A DNA stretch of 33,698 bases from CAYYFX01 sp964471155 (GCA_964471155.1 CAYYFX010000040.1:1-33698), one strand, 5' to 3'; counted from the first letter of the stretch, positions 16,224-24,636 are shown. Numbers and translations: made by a program. Notes: generated by a model not told the origin, from the letters alone.

Positions 16224-16972
16224 TGCGCCGGCGCCGCCCGCTGCGGGACAGCCAGATCGTCCGCTCCGTGTTCCGCGTGGGCATCCCGCGCACGGCGCGC
16301 GAGCGCGTGGCCGCCATCACCTCCAGCGCGATCCTGCACGTGCACCCGCCGCAGCTCTCCGCCGCGTCGCTCCGGCTGCGGCGCACGTTCTGCATGGGCG
16401 GCCTGTCGTTCCTGGCGTTCGTGGTCCTCACCGTGACCGGCGTCCTGCTCATGTTCCACTACCGGCCGACGCCGGAGCACGCGTACGCCGACCTCGAGGA
16501 CCTCATGCACGTGGTCCCGTACGGACGCCTGCTCCGGAACATGCACCGCTGGGCGGCGCACGCCATGGTGCTCCTCGTGATCGCCCACATGGTGCGCGTG
16601 TTCCTGGCCGGCGCGTACCGTCCCCCGCGCGAGTTCAACTGGGTCGTGGGCGTCCTCCTGCTCGCGCTCACGCTGTTCCTGAGCTTCACCGGATACCTGC
16701 TCCCGTGGGACCAGCTCGCGTTCTGGGCGGTCACCGTGGGCACGAACATGGGCGCGGCGACGCCGGTCATCGGCCACGCCGGCCCGTTCGCGATCGCGGG
16801 GGAGGACGCGGACGTGCGCGCGCTGCTGCTCGGCGGGCGCACGGTCGGTGCCCCCGCCCTGCTCCGCTTCTACGTGCTGCACTGCGTCGTCGTGCCGCTC
16901 GCCGCCGCGGCGCTGATGGCGGTCCACTTCTATCGCGTGCGCCGCGACGGCGGCGTGGCCGCGCGCTACTGA
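16223..16972 (+). CDS. petB: Cytochrome b6-like subunit, with conserved heme ci cysteine
   Basis: A 249-residue, four-helix integral membrane protein. The paired heme b ligands are His108 and His122 (HRWAAH through IAHM, 14 apart) and His220 and His235 (LHCVVV through AVHFYR, 15 apart, the b6f spacing). FTGYLLPWDQLAFWAVTVGT matches the b6 loop. TFCMGG places Cys57 where cytochrome b6 has Cys35, the residue that covalently holds the extra high-spin heme ci/cn in b6f and Firmicutes-type complexes. The split b6 + subunit IV arrangement also points to a b6f-like complex rather than a fused bc1 cytochrome b. Location is the inner membrane, at the quinol oxidation and reduction core. Confidence 0.93.
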   Translation: MRRRRPLRDSQIVRSVFRVGIPRTARERVAAITSSAILHVHPPQLSAASLRLRRTFCMGGLSFLAFVVLTVTGVLLMFHYRPTPEHAYADLEDLMHVVPYGRLLRNMHRWAAHAMVLLVIAHMVRVFLAGAYRPPREFNWVVGVLLLALTLFLSFTGYLLPWDQLAFWAVTVGTNMGAATPVIGHAGPFAIAGEDADVRALLLGGRTVGAPALLRFYVLHCVVVPLAAAALMAVHFYRVRRDGGVAARY

Positions 16973-16980
16973 GGGAGCGG

Positions 16981-17727
16981 ATGGCCGGTCCGGAACGCGT
17001 GCTGGGAGTCGTGACGCCGCCGCCGGGCGCGACGGCCCCGCCGCGCCCGGACCTCGTGCCGGTCTGGCCGAACCTGCTGTTCCGCGAACTCCTGGCCGCG
17101 CTCGGATTCCTCGCGCTGCTCACCGCGCTGTCCCTCGGGGTCGACGCGCCGCTGGAGGATCCGGCGGATCCCGCGCACACGCCCAATCCGGCGAAGGCGC
17201 CCTGGTACTTCGTGGGGCTGCAGGAGCTGCTCGTCTACTTCGACCCGTGGCTCGCCGGCGCCGTGATCCCGCTGCTCATCGTGGCCGGACTCGCCGCGAT
17301 CCCGTACGTGGATCCCGGGCGGGAGGACGCCGGCGTGTACGCGTTCCGCCGCCGCCGGCTCGCGGTCCCCGTGTTCCTCGCCGGCGTGGCCGGATGGTTC
17401 GCGCTCATCGCCGTGGGCCTCTGGTTCCGCGGACCCGGCTGGACCTGGGTGTGGCCGGGGGCGGATGTGCCGGCCGGCTCCGCGGCCGAGGCCGCGCGTT
17501 CCTTGCCCGCCGCGATCGGGATCCCGCTCGTGCTCGCGACCCTCGCGGGCGGCGGGTGGTGGATCGTCCGCCGCACCGCCGGGTGGCGCGGGTTCACGGC
17601 GGCGCGCCGCTGGACGTTCGCGCTGCTGCTGCTGGCCATGGCCGGGACCCTCGCGAAGATCCTCCTGCACATCCTGTTCGGCGTGCGCTACATCGTGGCG
17701 CCGATCGGCCCGGGGTTCGGGTTGTGA
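16981..17727 (+). CDS. petD: Cytochrome b6f subunit IV-like protein (C-terminal half of cytochrome b)
   Basis: A 248-residue membrane protein. PDLVPVWPNLLFRELLAALG resembles the N-terminus of subunit IV. The quinol-oxidation motif reads KAPWYFVGLQELLVYF, so the usual PEWY is APWY (Ala73-Pro74-Trp75-Tyr76) and the Glu is missing, as in some low-potential, menaquinol-type complexes. Two further helices (VFLAGVAGWFALIAVGLW and FALLLLAMAGTLAKILLHIL) make it longer than the ~160-residue cyanobacterial subunit. The ATG follows GAGGGAG, eight bases after petB, and the stop overlaps the next GTG by four bases. Confidence 0.9.
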   Translation: MAGPERVLGVVTPPPGATAPPRPDLVPVWPNLLFRELLAALGFLALLTALSLGVDAPLEDPADPAHTPNPAKAPWYFVGLQELLVYFDPWLAGAVIPLLIVAGLAAIPYVDPGREDAGVYAFRRRRLAVPVFLAGVAGWFALIAVGLWFRGPGWTWVWPGADVPAGSAAEAARSLPAAIGIPLVLATLAGGGWWIVRRTAGWRGFTAARRWTFALLLLAMAGTLAKILLHILFGVRYIVAPIGPGFGL

Positions 17728-19358
17728 CGCCCGCGATGCGCGCCGCCTTCCCCGCGCTGGTCCTCGCGCTGCTCGCCGTGAGCGTCTGGGCCGCATGGGA
17801 CGACGCGTTCCCGCCGTGGCGGCCGTACGCGCGCGAGCTCGTCGATCGCGAGATCGCGGCGATCGAGGCGGATCTCGCCGCGGCGCGCGCCGCGCGCGGG
17901 CAGCCCGGGTTCCGGGACGAGCTCGCGCGGCTCGACGCGGCCATCGCGGCCGCCGGCGACGCCCCGGAACCCGCGCGCGGCGGCGCGCTCGCCGCCGCGC
18001 TGGCCTCCGTGGAGGCGGCCGTCGACTCGCTGCGCGACGCCCTGCGGGCCGCGGACCTTCGCGCCCGTGAGCCGGCCGCGGCCGCCCGGCTCGACGCGGC
18101 GCGGGCGCGCTTCGAGTCGGCGCAGGCCGCGTACGCCGCGGCCACCGGCGCCTGGCCGCCGGACACCACGCGCCTCGCACGGCTCTGGGCCGCCCGCGAC
18201 TCCGCCGCGACCGCGTTCCGCGCCGCGGAAGGGCCGGCCGTCGTGCTGCGCGCGGAACTGGATGCGGCCGGGGGCGACGCGGCGCGCATCCGCGGCGAAC
18301 TCGCGCGCCTGGTCGCGCCGCGCGACAGCCTCGAGGCCCTGCGCCGCGCGCTCCTCGATCCGGTGGACGCGCGCGAGGCGCGGCTGGCCCGCCTGCGCGA
18401 ACGCCCGTTGCGCGTCCGCGCGATCGTCTCCGCGGACGGACGCGAGGTGGCGCGCTGCCCGACGTGCCACGGCACGCTCGAGGATCCCGGCGCGCACCCC
18501 GCGCTGCCCGCGACGGCGCTGCTCCACGACGTTCCCTGCACGATCTGCCACGGCGGCCGCGGGCGCGCGCTCGACGTGCAGCACGCGCATCGCGGCCTGC
18601 TCGCCGCGCCCGCGCACGGCGCCGGACCGTACACGCTGCGCGGGCGCATCGCGCGCCTCGCGGAGGCCGACGCCGCCGGGCGCGAGGAGATCCTCGACGA
18701 GCTGCGGGCGATCACCGGCGTCGATCCGTTCGAGGAGGGCGTCGCCGGCGACGCCGCGGCCGCCTGGTCGACGTGGTGGGCGTCCGCCGAGGCCTGGTTC
18801 GAGCCCGGCGACGGCGGCCTCGACGGCGAGCCCGGCGCGCTCGCCGCGGCCGGACTCGATCCGTGGCGGTACACCGCGCGCGGGCGCCCGCTCCGGTACG
18901 TGGGCTCGCGGAAGTGCCTCGGCTGCCACGAGACGCTGCACCGAGAGCACAGCCGCCGCTGGGCCGCCACGAAGTTCCGCTCGCTCGAGCGGCTCGCCGG
19001 CACGACCGACCCGCGTCCGTGCCTGCCCTGCCATGCCACGGGATGGGATCCGGGGACGGGCGCGTACGCCGAGCCGGGGGTCACCTGCGAGGGCTGCCAC
19101 GGCCCCGGCGAGCGGTACGACGAGATGATGGTCGTGGGCCAGGAGCTCGTGGGCCAGGGACGCGCCGTCGAGGGGGCCGCGCTGCTCGCGCACTCGGCCC
19201 GGCTCGCGCGCGAGAGCATCAGCCGCCGGCTCGTCCCGGAGGACACCGGGCCGAACAACGTCTGCGTGACGTGCCACCATCCGCGGCAGCATCGCGCCGG
19301 CTGCCCCGGGATCCTGGACCGGAACGCGGCGGGCGACGCCGACGGAGGACTGCCGTGA
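17724..19358 (+). CDS. Hexaheme c-type cytochrome with N-terminal coiled coil
   Basis: A 544-residue exported protein. A short signal-anchor (about 5-23) is followed by about 200 residues rich in Ala, Arg, Glu and Leu heptads with almost no Cys (about 32-235), a predicted coiled coil or helical stalk. The C-terminal half has six CxxCH sites starting at residues 245 (CPTCH), 272 (CTICH), 398 (CLGCH), 433 (CLPCH), 455 (CEGCH) and 514 (CVTCH). CHATGWDPGTGAYAEPGVT then CEGCHGPGERYDEM is typical of cytochrome c554-like domains. The GTG at 17724 overlaps the petD stop (GTGA); an in-frame ATG lies 12 bases later. Placed directly after petD, it could take the role of cytochrome f/c1 (inference). Confidence 0.85.
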   Translation: MTPAMRAAFPALVLALLAVSVWAAWDDAFPPWRPYARELVDREIAAIEADLAAARAARGQPGFRDELARLDAAIAAAGDAPEPARGGALAAALASVEAAVDSLRDALRAADLRAREPAAAARLDAARARFESAQAAYAAATGAWPPDTTRLARLWAARDSAATAFRAAEGPAVVLRAELDAAGGDAARIRGELARLVAPRDSLEALRRALLDPVDAREARLARLRERPLRVRAIVSADGREVARCPTCHGTLEDPGAHPALPATALLHDVPCTICHGGRGRALDVQHAHRGLLAAPAHGAGPYTLRGRIARLAEADAAGREEILDELRAITGVDPFEEGVAGDAAAAWSTWWASAEAWFEPGDGGLDGEPGALAAAGLDPWRYTARGRPLRYVGSRKCLGCHETLHREHSRRWAATKFRSLERLAGTTDPRPCLPCHATGWDPGTGAYAEPGVTCEGCHGPGERYDEMMVVGQELVGQGRAVEGAALLAHSARLARESISRRLVPEDTGPNNVCVTCHHPRQHRAGCPGILDRNAAGDADGGLP

Positions 19359-20308
19359 GGGCGATCCTCCCGGCGGCCGCGGCCGCCGCGCTGCTCCTGG
19401 CCGCCTGCGAACGCGCCGGCCCGCCGCTTCCCGACGGCGCACGCCCCGCGGCCGACGCCGCCGGCGCCGCGGGGACGACGCCGGCCGCGCCGGACATCCC
19501 GGGGCGCTCCGACGAGTTCACGAACATGCAGCTCCCGCCCGGCCAACTCGTACGGGCCCTTCCGGTGGGAGACGCCTGGCCCGCGGACGACGGTCCCGCG
19601 TACCGGTCGCTGTGCCTGAACTGCCACGCCGTGAGCGGGACCGCGTTCGCGGTGGCGGACTGGCGCGAGAGCCTGCACGCGCGCGCCGGCGTCCTGTGCG
19701 CGAGCTGCCACGGCACGCACGAGGCCGCGTTCGTCCCGCGGCCGGGACCGGACCGCTGCCTGCCCTGCCATCCGTCGCAGACCGGGGAGTTCCTCGCCTC
19801 GCGCCACGGCCCGGCCACGTCGCCGGGCATGCGCTGCGTCGCCTGCCACGAGGCCCACGCCACGGACGGCGGCCTGGCGCGCGCCACGGACACGTGCCTG
19901 GGCTGCCACCTGGACTCCGACCACGTGCAGGGCTTCCCCGCCTCGCGCATGGGGCAGATGCTGGCGCACCGGCCGCTGAAATCCGACGGAAGCAAGGCCG
20001 CGGCGGACTGCGTGACCTGCCACATGCCGGAGTCCGCCCTGCTCGCGACGACCGGCGACTTCCGCAACGACCGCGTGACCCTGCACGATCCGTCGATCAC
20101 CGTGGCGCGGAACGCGGAGGACCCGTCGTCCCTCACGCGCGAGGCGATCGAGTTCCTCGTGCCGCAATGCCTCACGTGCCACAGCGAGCGCAACGCGCGC
20201 GCGCGCCTGGAGCATTCCGATCCGTGGATCCTCCACTGGACGCCGGTGGGCATGCCCGACGACGTGCGCCGCCGGCCGCCCGCCGGCGCGAAGGAGCTCC
20301 TCCCGTGA
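19355..20308 (+). CDS. Heptaheme c-type cytochrome lipoprotein
   Basis: A 317-residue protein with a lipoprotein signal ending LLLAAC (Cys18). Seven CxxCH sites start at residues 87 (CLNCH), 115 (CASCH), 135 (CLPCH), 161 (CVACH), 181 (CLGCH), 219 (CVTCH) and 272 (CLTCH). Additional conserved-looking His residues (ESLHA, SRHGP, EAHAT) could be distal ligands, as in NrfB/DmsE/octaheme-type electron carriers. The GTG follows GGAGG by six bases and overlaps the hexaheme gene stop by four bases; its own stop overlaps the molybdoenzyme start by four bases. It likely shuttles electrons between the membrane complex and the molybdoenzyme or an outer-membrane partner. Confidence 0.88.
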   Translation: MRAILPAAAAAALLLAACERAGPPLPDGARPAADAAGAAGTTPAAPDIPGRSDEFTNMQLPPGQLVRALPVGDAWPADDGPAYRSLCLNCHAVSGTAFAVADWRESLHARAGVLCASCHGTHEAAFVPRPGPDRCLPCHPSQTGEFLASRHGPATSPGMRCVACHEAHATDGGLARATDTCLGCHLDSDHVQGFPASRMGQMLAHRPLKSDGSKAAADCVTCHMPESALLATTGDFRNDRVTLHDPSITVARNAEDPSSLTREAIEFLVPQCLTCHSERNARARLEHSDPWILHWTPVGMPDDVRRRPPAGAKELLP

Positions 20309-22422
20309 GCACGCGACGCCGCTTCCTCGCCGGCTGCGCCGGCTGCGCCGCGGCGTGGGCCGCGCGCCCCTTCGCCCGCCTGCTCGCCGCGGAGCCGGGC
20401 GCGCCCGCGACGCCGCCGGAGCAGTGGACCCGGACGGTGTGCGACCTGTGCGGCCTCGGGGAGCCCGTGTTCCTGCGCACGGAGGGCGGCGCGATCCGCG
20501 CGGTGAAGGGGATCCCGCAATCGCGCACGGGCTTCGGGCGGCTGTGCGCGCGAGCGCGGGCCCTGGTGGACGCGGCGGCGTCGGCGGACCGCGCCGTCGC
20601 CCCGCTCGTGCGGAGGGACCCGGCCACGAAGGGGACGCGCGGGGGGCTGACCCCGGTGTCCTGGGACGAGGCGCTCGCGATCGTCGCAAAGGGGCTGAGC
20701 GCCGCTCGCGCGCGGTGCGGGCCGGAGGGCGTGGCCGTCCTCGCCTCCGACGCGGAGACCTGCGAGACGTACGCGCTGCTCGCGCGGGTCGCGCGCACGG
20801 AGCTGGGCACGGATCACCTCGACACTCCCGCGCGGCGCGACGCGCTGGTCGCGTACGACGCCTGCGCGCAGGCCTACGGGGTCGCCGCGAACGCGGCCAC
20901 GGTGGAGGACGTGGACGCGGCGGGCCTCGTCGTCCTCGTGGGCGGCGACCTGGCGGACAGCCATCCCGGCCTCTTCCTGCGCGTGCTGGACGCGCGGCGC
21001 ACGGGACGCGCGAAGGTGGCGCTGATCGACTCCCGGCGCGCCCTCGCCTCCGCCATCGCCGACCTGCACCTCCGGCCGGGCCTCGGCGGCGAGGCGCACG
21101 TGGTGCGCGCGCTCGCCGACGCGCTGCGGACCGGCGTGGCGCGCGGGGCCGTGGCCCCGCTGGCGGAGTCGTGGCGCGGGGCACGCGGCGTCGTGACGCT
21201 CGTGGGACCGACCGCGCTGGGGACCGCGGGCGGGGCCGCGCTGGTGCACGCGGTGGCCGCGCTGCACGCGGCGACCGGGCAGACCGGCGGCGCGGGGCGC
21301 GGCTTCCTCGTGCTGCCGCGCGGCGCGAATGCCACGGGCGTGGCGGCCGCGGGCATCCGGCCCGGCGCGCTCCCCTTCGGACGGCGGCTCACGGATGCCG
21401 CGGACCGCGCGCGGGTCGCGGCCGCGTGGCACGTGCCGGCGGACTCGCTGCCGGCCCGCGCCGGGCTCCCGTTTCCGGAGTGGCCGGACGCGGTGGCCGC
21501 GGGGACGATCGGCGCGATCGTGGCCCTGCGCGCGAACCCGGCCGCGGAGCTGCCCGACGCCGCCGCCTGGCGCGCCGCGCTCGCGTCCGCGTTCACCGTC
21601 GCGGCGGCCACGCACGTCCCCACCGAGACCACCGCCTTCGCGGACGTGGTCCTCCCGCTCGCGCTGGTCGCGGGCGAGACGGCCGGGACGATGATGACGC
21701 TGGACCGGCGCTGCCAGCGCCTGGAGCGCGCGCTGGACGCCCCCGGCGAGGCCCGGGACGCGGAGCGCCTGCTGGCGGACCTCGCCGGCCGGCCCGTGCC
21801 CGCGCCCGGCGCCTCGTGGGATGCCTGGCGCGAGCTGTCGGCGGGAACCGCGTGGGACGCCACCGGGATTCCCGGGTCGCGCCTGCGCACGGAGCTGGAC
21901 GTCCCGTGGCCATGCGCCGCCGCGGACGCTCCCGGAACGGTGCGCCTGGCGCTTCCGCCCGCGTGGACCGCGCGCGCTCCCCGCGCCGTCGCCCCCGCAC
22001 CCGCGCCGACCGGGCGGCGCCCGCTCCTTCTCGCCGTGGGTCCGCTCCGCGAGCACGAGGGGTCGCGCGTGCGCACGGGTCGCACGGCCGAGCTGCACTA
22101 CGAGGCGCCGGCCGCGCGCCTGGAGATGCACCCCGCCGACGTCGCGCGCGCCGGCCTGATCGACGGCGAGTGGGTCACGGTGGAGTCGGACACGGGCGAG
22201 GTCACCGTGCGGCTCTGGGCCACGGACCGCACGGCCGAAGGCTCGCTGTTCCTGCCGGAGCACTTCGGCTTCGCAAGCGACCTGCAAGGGGGCAGCGACG
22301 CGCAGGGCGAACCCGAGGGCTGCGCGATGCTCGTCGTGCCCCGCGACGGAACGCTCCCGGTGCCGGTGTCCGTGCGCAAGGCGCGGCGCCGCGACCTCCG
22401 CCGCCGCGCGCTGGCCGGGTGA
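20305..22422 (+). CDS. Tat-exported molybdopterin oxidoreductase (DMSO reductase family)
   Basis: A 705-residue bis-MGD oxidoreductase of unknown substrate. MSTRRRFLAG is a Tat signal. The N-terminal iron-sulfur motif reads CDLCGLGEP with a distal GRLC: Cys46, Cys49 and Cys81 are present, but the third Cys of CxxCxxxC is Glu53. PVSWDEALAIVAKGL and VVLVGGDLADSHPGLFLRV are family segments; LREHEGSRVRTGRTAEL and LEMHPADVARAGLIDGEWV mark the C-terminal dinucleotide-binding domain. By eye alignment with NapA the Mo-ligand position falls on Asp179 (ARRDALVAY). It is shorter than typical NapA (about 750-830), and no NapB/NapC is present. It is last in the operon, in the periplasm. Nitrate, other oxyanions, or a reverse oxidation are all possible. 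Confidence 0.85.
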   Translation: MSTRRRFLAGCAGCAAAWAARPFARLLAAEPGAPATPPEQWTRTVCDLCGLGEPVFLRTEGGAIRAVKGIPQSRTGFGRLCARARALVDAAASADRAVAPLVRRDPATKGTRGGLTPVSWDEALAIVAKGLSAARARCGPEGVAVLASDAETCETYALLARVARTELGTDHLDTPARRDALVAYDACAQAYGVAANAATVEDVDAAGLVVLVGGDLADSHPGLFLRVLDARRTGRAKVALIDSRRALASAIADLHLRPGLGGEAHVVRALADALRTGVARGAVAPLAESWRGARGVVTLVGPTALGTAGGAALVHAVAALHAATGQTGGAGRGFLVLPRGANATGVAAAGIRPGALPFGRRLTDAADRARVAAAWHVPADSLPARAGLPFPEWPDAVAAGTIGAIVALRANPAAELPDAAAWRAALASAFTVAAATHVPTETTAFADVVLPLALVAGETAGTMMTLDRRCQRLERALDAPGEARDAERLLADLAGRPVPAPGASWDAWRELSAGTAWDATGIPGSRLRTELDVPWPCAAADAPGTVRLALPPAWTARAPRAVAPAPAPTGRRPLLLAVGPLREHEGSRVRTGRTAELHYEAPAARLEMHPADVARAGLIDGEWVTVESDTGEVTVRLWATDRTAEGSLFLPEHFGFASDLQGGSDAQGEPEGCAMLVVPRDGTLPVPVSVRKARRRDLRRRALAG

Positions 22423-22500
22423 GCTACCGCAGGGGCACGAGGAGATCGCCCGGACCCGGACCGGCGGGCACGGCCACGTCGAGGTTCCCGGCGCGCGGCG

Positions 22501-24579
22501 TCACTCCCCGGCCGCGGCCTCGCCCGCCGCGAGGTGCCGGACCAGGGCGGCGATCTGCGCGTCGCCCGGCGCCAGGGCGCGGGCGCGCCCCGCCGCCCGC
22601 ACGGCCTCCGCCGTGCGCGACTGCGCGAGCAGCGCGAGCGCGAGGTTGTAGTGCGCGGGGGCGAACGCGTCGTCGCCCCGCACCGCCTCGCGGAAGTGCC
22701 GCTCGGCCTCCGCCGCCGCCCCGCGGTCCAGGAGCAGGCTGCCGAGCTCGAAGTGCGCCTCCGTCCACCCCGGCGACAGGGCCAGCGCTTCCCGCAGGGA
22801 CCGCTCCGACGCCGCCGCGTCGCCTTCGAGCGCCGCGGCCGCGGCCAGGGCGTAATGCGCCTGCGCGTGCCACTCCGCGAGCCGGCGCGCGCCGGCCGGC
22901 GTCGTCCGCACCGCCAGCGCCGTCGTCAGGTGCGGCCGCGCCTCGGCCGGCCGCCCGAGTCGCACGAGCGCACGCCCCAGCTCCACGCGGACCTCCGGAT
23001 CCTCCGGATCCTTCGCGACCACCCGCGCCAGGTACGGCACGGCGCGCGCGGGATCCGCGCCCTCGAGGTGCACGGCCGCCAGGGTGGCGAGCAGCCGCTT
23101 GGACCGGAGCAGACCCCATCGCTCGCTCCATCGCAGGTGTCCGTGCGCGACCTCGCGCAGGGCCACCGCCCGCTCCCCGTCCGCCGCCGCGCGCGCCGCG
23201 TCGAACGCCGCGTAGCCGCGCGAGGTGTGCCACTGCACGAGGGCGCTGTGCGCGGAGAAGGCGAGGAAGAGGACGAGGGCGCCGCCGTAGACGACGCCGG
23301 CGCGCCGCAGCCGCCCGTCCACCTTCAGCATGCGCTCCAGCGCCCGGACGTCGCGCCGCGCGAGCAGGCGGACGAAGACCACGACCGCGTACGCCGCGGA
23401 GGCGCCGAGGCCGATGGTGAGCAGGAAGGGCACGGCATCGTAGAGCTGCCGGTACACGACGAGCGTGCCCAGGAACACCGCGCCCATCAGGATCTCCTCG
23501 CCGGTCGTGAACTGCGCCGGCCGCGCCGGCATGCCGGTGCGCCCGTACGCCGCCAGCCCCAGCGCCGCCACCGCGAGCCCGAACGGCACGAGGTCGAAGC
23601 GCCCGCCCAGCCACCCGCGCGCCCCGGGAACCAGCACGGCGACGAGGATGGCCGCGATCAGCACGGCCGCCGTGACCAGCACCGCGCGATCGGACCACAG
23701 CCGCCGGATGGCGGGCGGCCCCCACCGGTACTCCAGCGCGTGCTCCGGGCAGGCGCCCACGCAGTCCAGGTCCTTCAGGCAGCGCGGGTTCACGATGGTC
23801 CCGTGCTCCCGGATCTCCTCGTGCACGCGCACGCCCGACGTGCACACCGCGGTGCACGTGCCGCACTGCACGCACCGGTCGTTCACGCGGATGCGGCCCG
23901 GCGCGAAGCGGTCCACGGTGAGGAACAGCGCGCCGTACGGGCATCCGTACGTGCAGAACCCGCGCGACCCGAGCACATACACCGCCAGGAACCCGCACAC
24001 GGCGAACGTGAGCGCGGCGATCCACGGATCCGGCAGGTTGCGCCAGAAGTTCGTCGTGACCCAGGAGCTGATGCCTTCGAGATCGGTCTGCGTGCGCAGC
24101 TCGGGGAAGTCGCGCGCCTCCCACATGCGCGTGATCTGCGGCCAGCCGAACATGTACACGAGCACGAGCGGCGGCACCGCGAGCAGCGCCCGCGAGCGGA
24201 TGGGCCGCGCCTTCAGCCCCAGCTTGCGGAGCACCCACGCCGCGCCGTCCTGCAGCACCATGATGTGGCAGCCCCACGAGCAGAAGAACCGGCCGAAGAG
24301 CAGCGTGGCGATCGTGACGGCGAGCATGAGCAGGAACCCGGCCGTGATGATGCCGAGCTCCGCGGTGAACATCACCTCGTGCAACTCCAGCGGAGCGAGC
24401 GTCTTGCCCGCCGTCTTCCAGTGGATCACGTGCACGGCCATCAGCGGGTACACGAGCGCAAGGGTGAGCGCCCGCCACTTCGCGTACCTCGAACGGGGCA
24501 GCGGATCGGGCGGGGTCCGCAGGCCGGGAACGGCGGTGACGAAGGGGCCCCTGCGCGGCGCGGAGAGGGCGGACGCCAT
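22501..24579 (-). CDS. NapH-like membrane [4Fe-4S] protein fused to C-terminal TPRs
   Basis: A 692-residue inner-membrane protein. About nine hydrophobic segments occur between residues 35 and 430. NapH/NosR-like cysteine pairs occur in RFFCSWGCH (Cys100, Cys104) and GFCTYGCPYG (Cys209, Cys213). A cytoplasmic two-cluster ferredoxin follows: Cys236, 239, 242, 246 and Cys267, 273, 277. Residues about 440-692 are TPR repeats with motifs such as AHFELGSLLLDRGAAAEAER and AHYNLALALLAQSRTAEAVR. The ATG at 24579 has GAGGA upstream. NapH/NosR-type proteins move electrons from quinol to periplasmic reductases, and this gene converges on the molybdoenzyme operon, so a functional link is likely but inferred. 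The TPR fusion is unusual for the family. Confidence 0.85.
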   Translation of the reverse strand: MASALSAPRRGPFVTAVPGLRTPPDPLPRSRYAKWRALTLALVYPLMAVHVIHWKTAGKTLAPLELHEVMFTAELGIITAGFLLMLAVTIATLLFGRFFCSWGCHIMVLQDGAAWVLRKLGLKARPIRSRALLAVPPLVLVYMFGWPQITRMWEARDFPELRTQTDLEGISSWVTTNFWRNLPDPWIAALTFAVCGFLAVYVLGSRGFCTYGCPYGALFLTVDRFAPGRIRVNDRCVQCGTCTAVCTSGVRVHEEIREHGTIVNPRCLKDLDCVGACPEHALEYRWGPPAIRRLWSDRAVLVTAAVLIAAILVAVLVPGARGWLGGRFDLVPFGLAVAALGLAAYGRTGMPARPAQFTTGEEILMGAVFLGTLVVYRQLYDAVPFLLTIGLGASAAYAVVVFVRLLARRDVRALERMLKVDGRLRRAGVVYGGALVLFLAFSAHSALVQWHTSRGYAAFDAARAAADGERAVALREVAHGHLRWSERWGLLRSKRLLATLAAVHLEGADPARAVPYLARVVAKDPEDPEVRVELGRALVRLGRPAEARPHLTTALAVRTTPAGARRLAEWHAQAHYALAAAAALEGDAAASERSLREALALSPGWTEAHFELGSLLLDRGAAAEAERHFREAVRGDDAFAPAHYNLALALLAQSRTAEAVRAAGRARALAPGDAQIAALVRHLAAGEAAAGE

Positions 24580-24624
24580 GACATCCTCGCGGGGCCGCGG
24601 GGCGACGGCCGGCCGGGAGCGGAG

Positions 24625-24636
24625 TACGATGTCGTA
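24625..24636. promoter_or_regulatory. Palindrome between divergent genes, possible operator
   Basis: TACGA-TG-TCGTA is a perfect 5-base-arm palindrome in the 106-base gap between the divergent NapH-like/TPR and LarA-like genes. A TATTCT on the plus strand at 24635-24640 could be a -10 element, but no good -35 is seen. Confidence 0.25.

Noticed and set aside
20305..22422. Annotating the molybdoenzyme as NapA nitrate reductase
   Set aside because: Third cluster Cys is Glu, the Mo-ligand position looks like Asp, the protein is short, and there is no NapB, NapC or NapD in the window.
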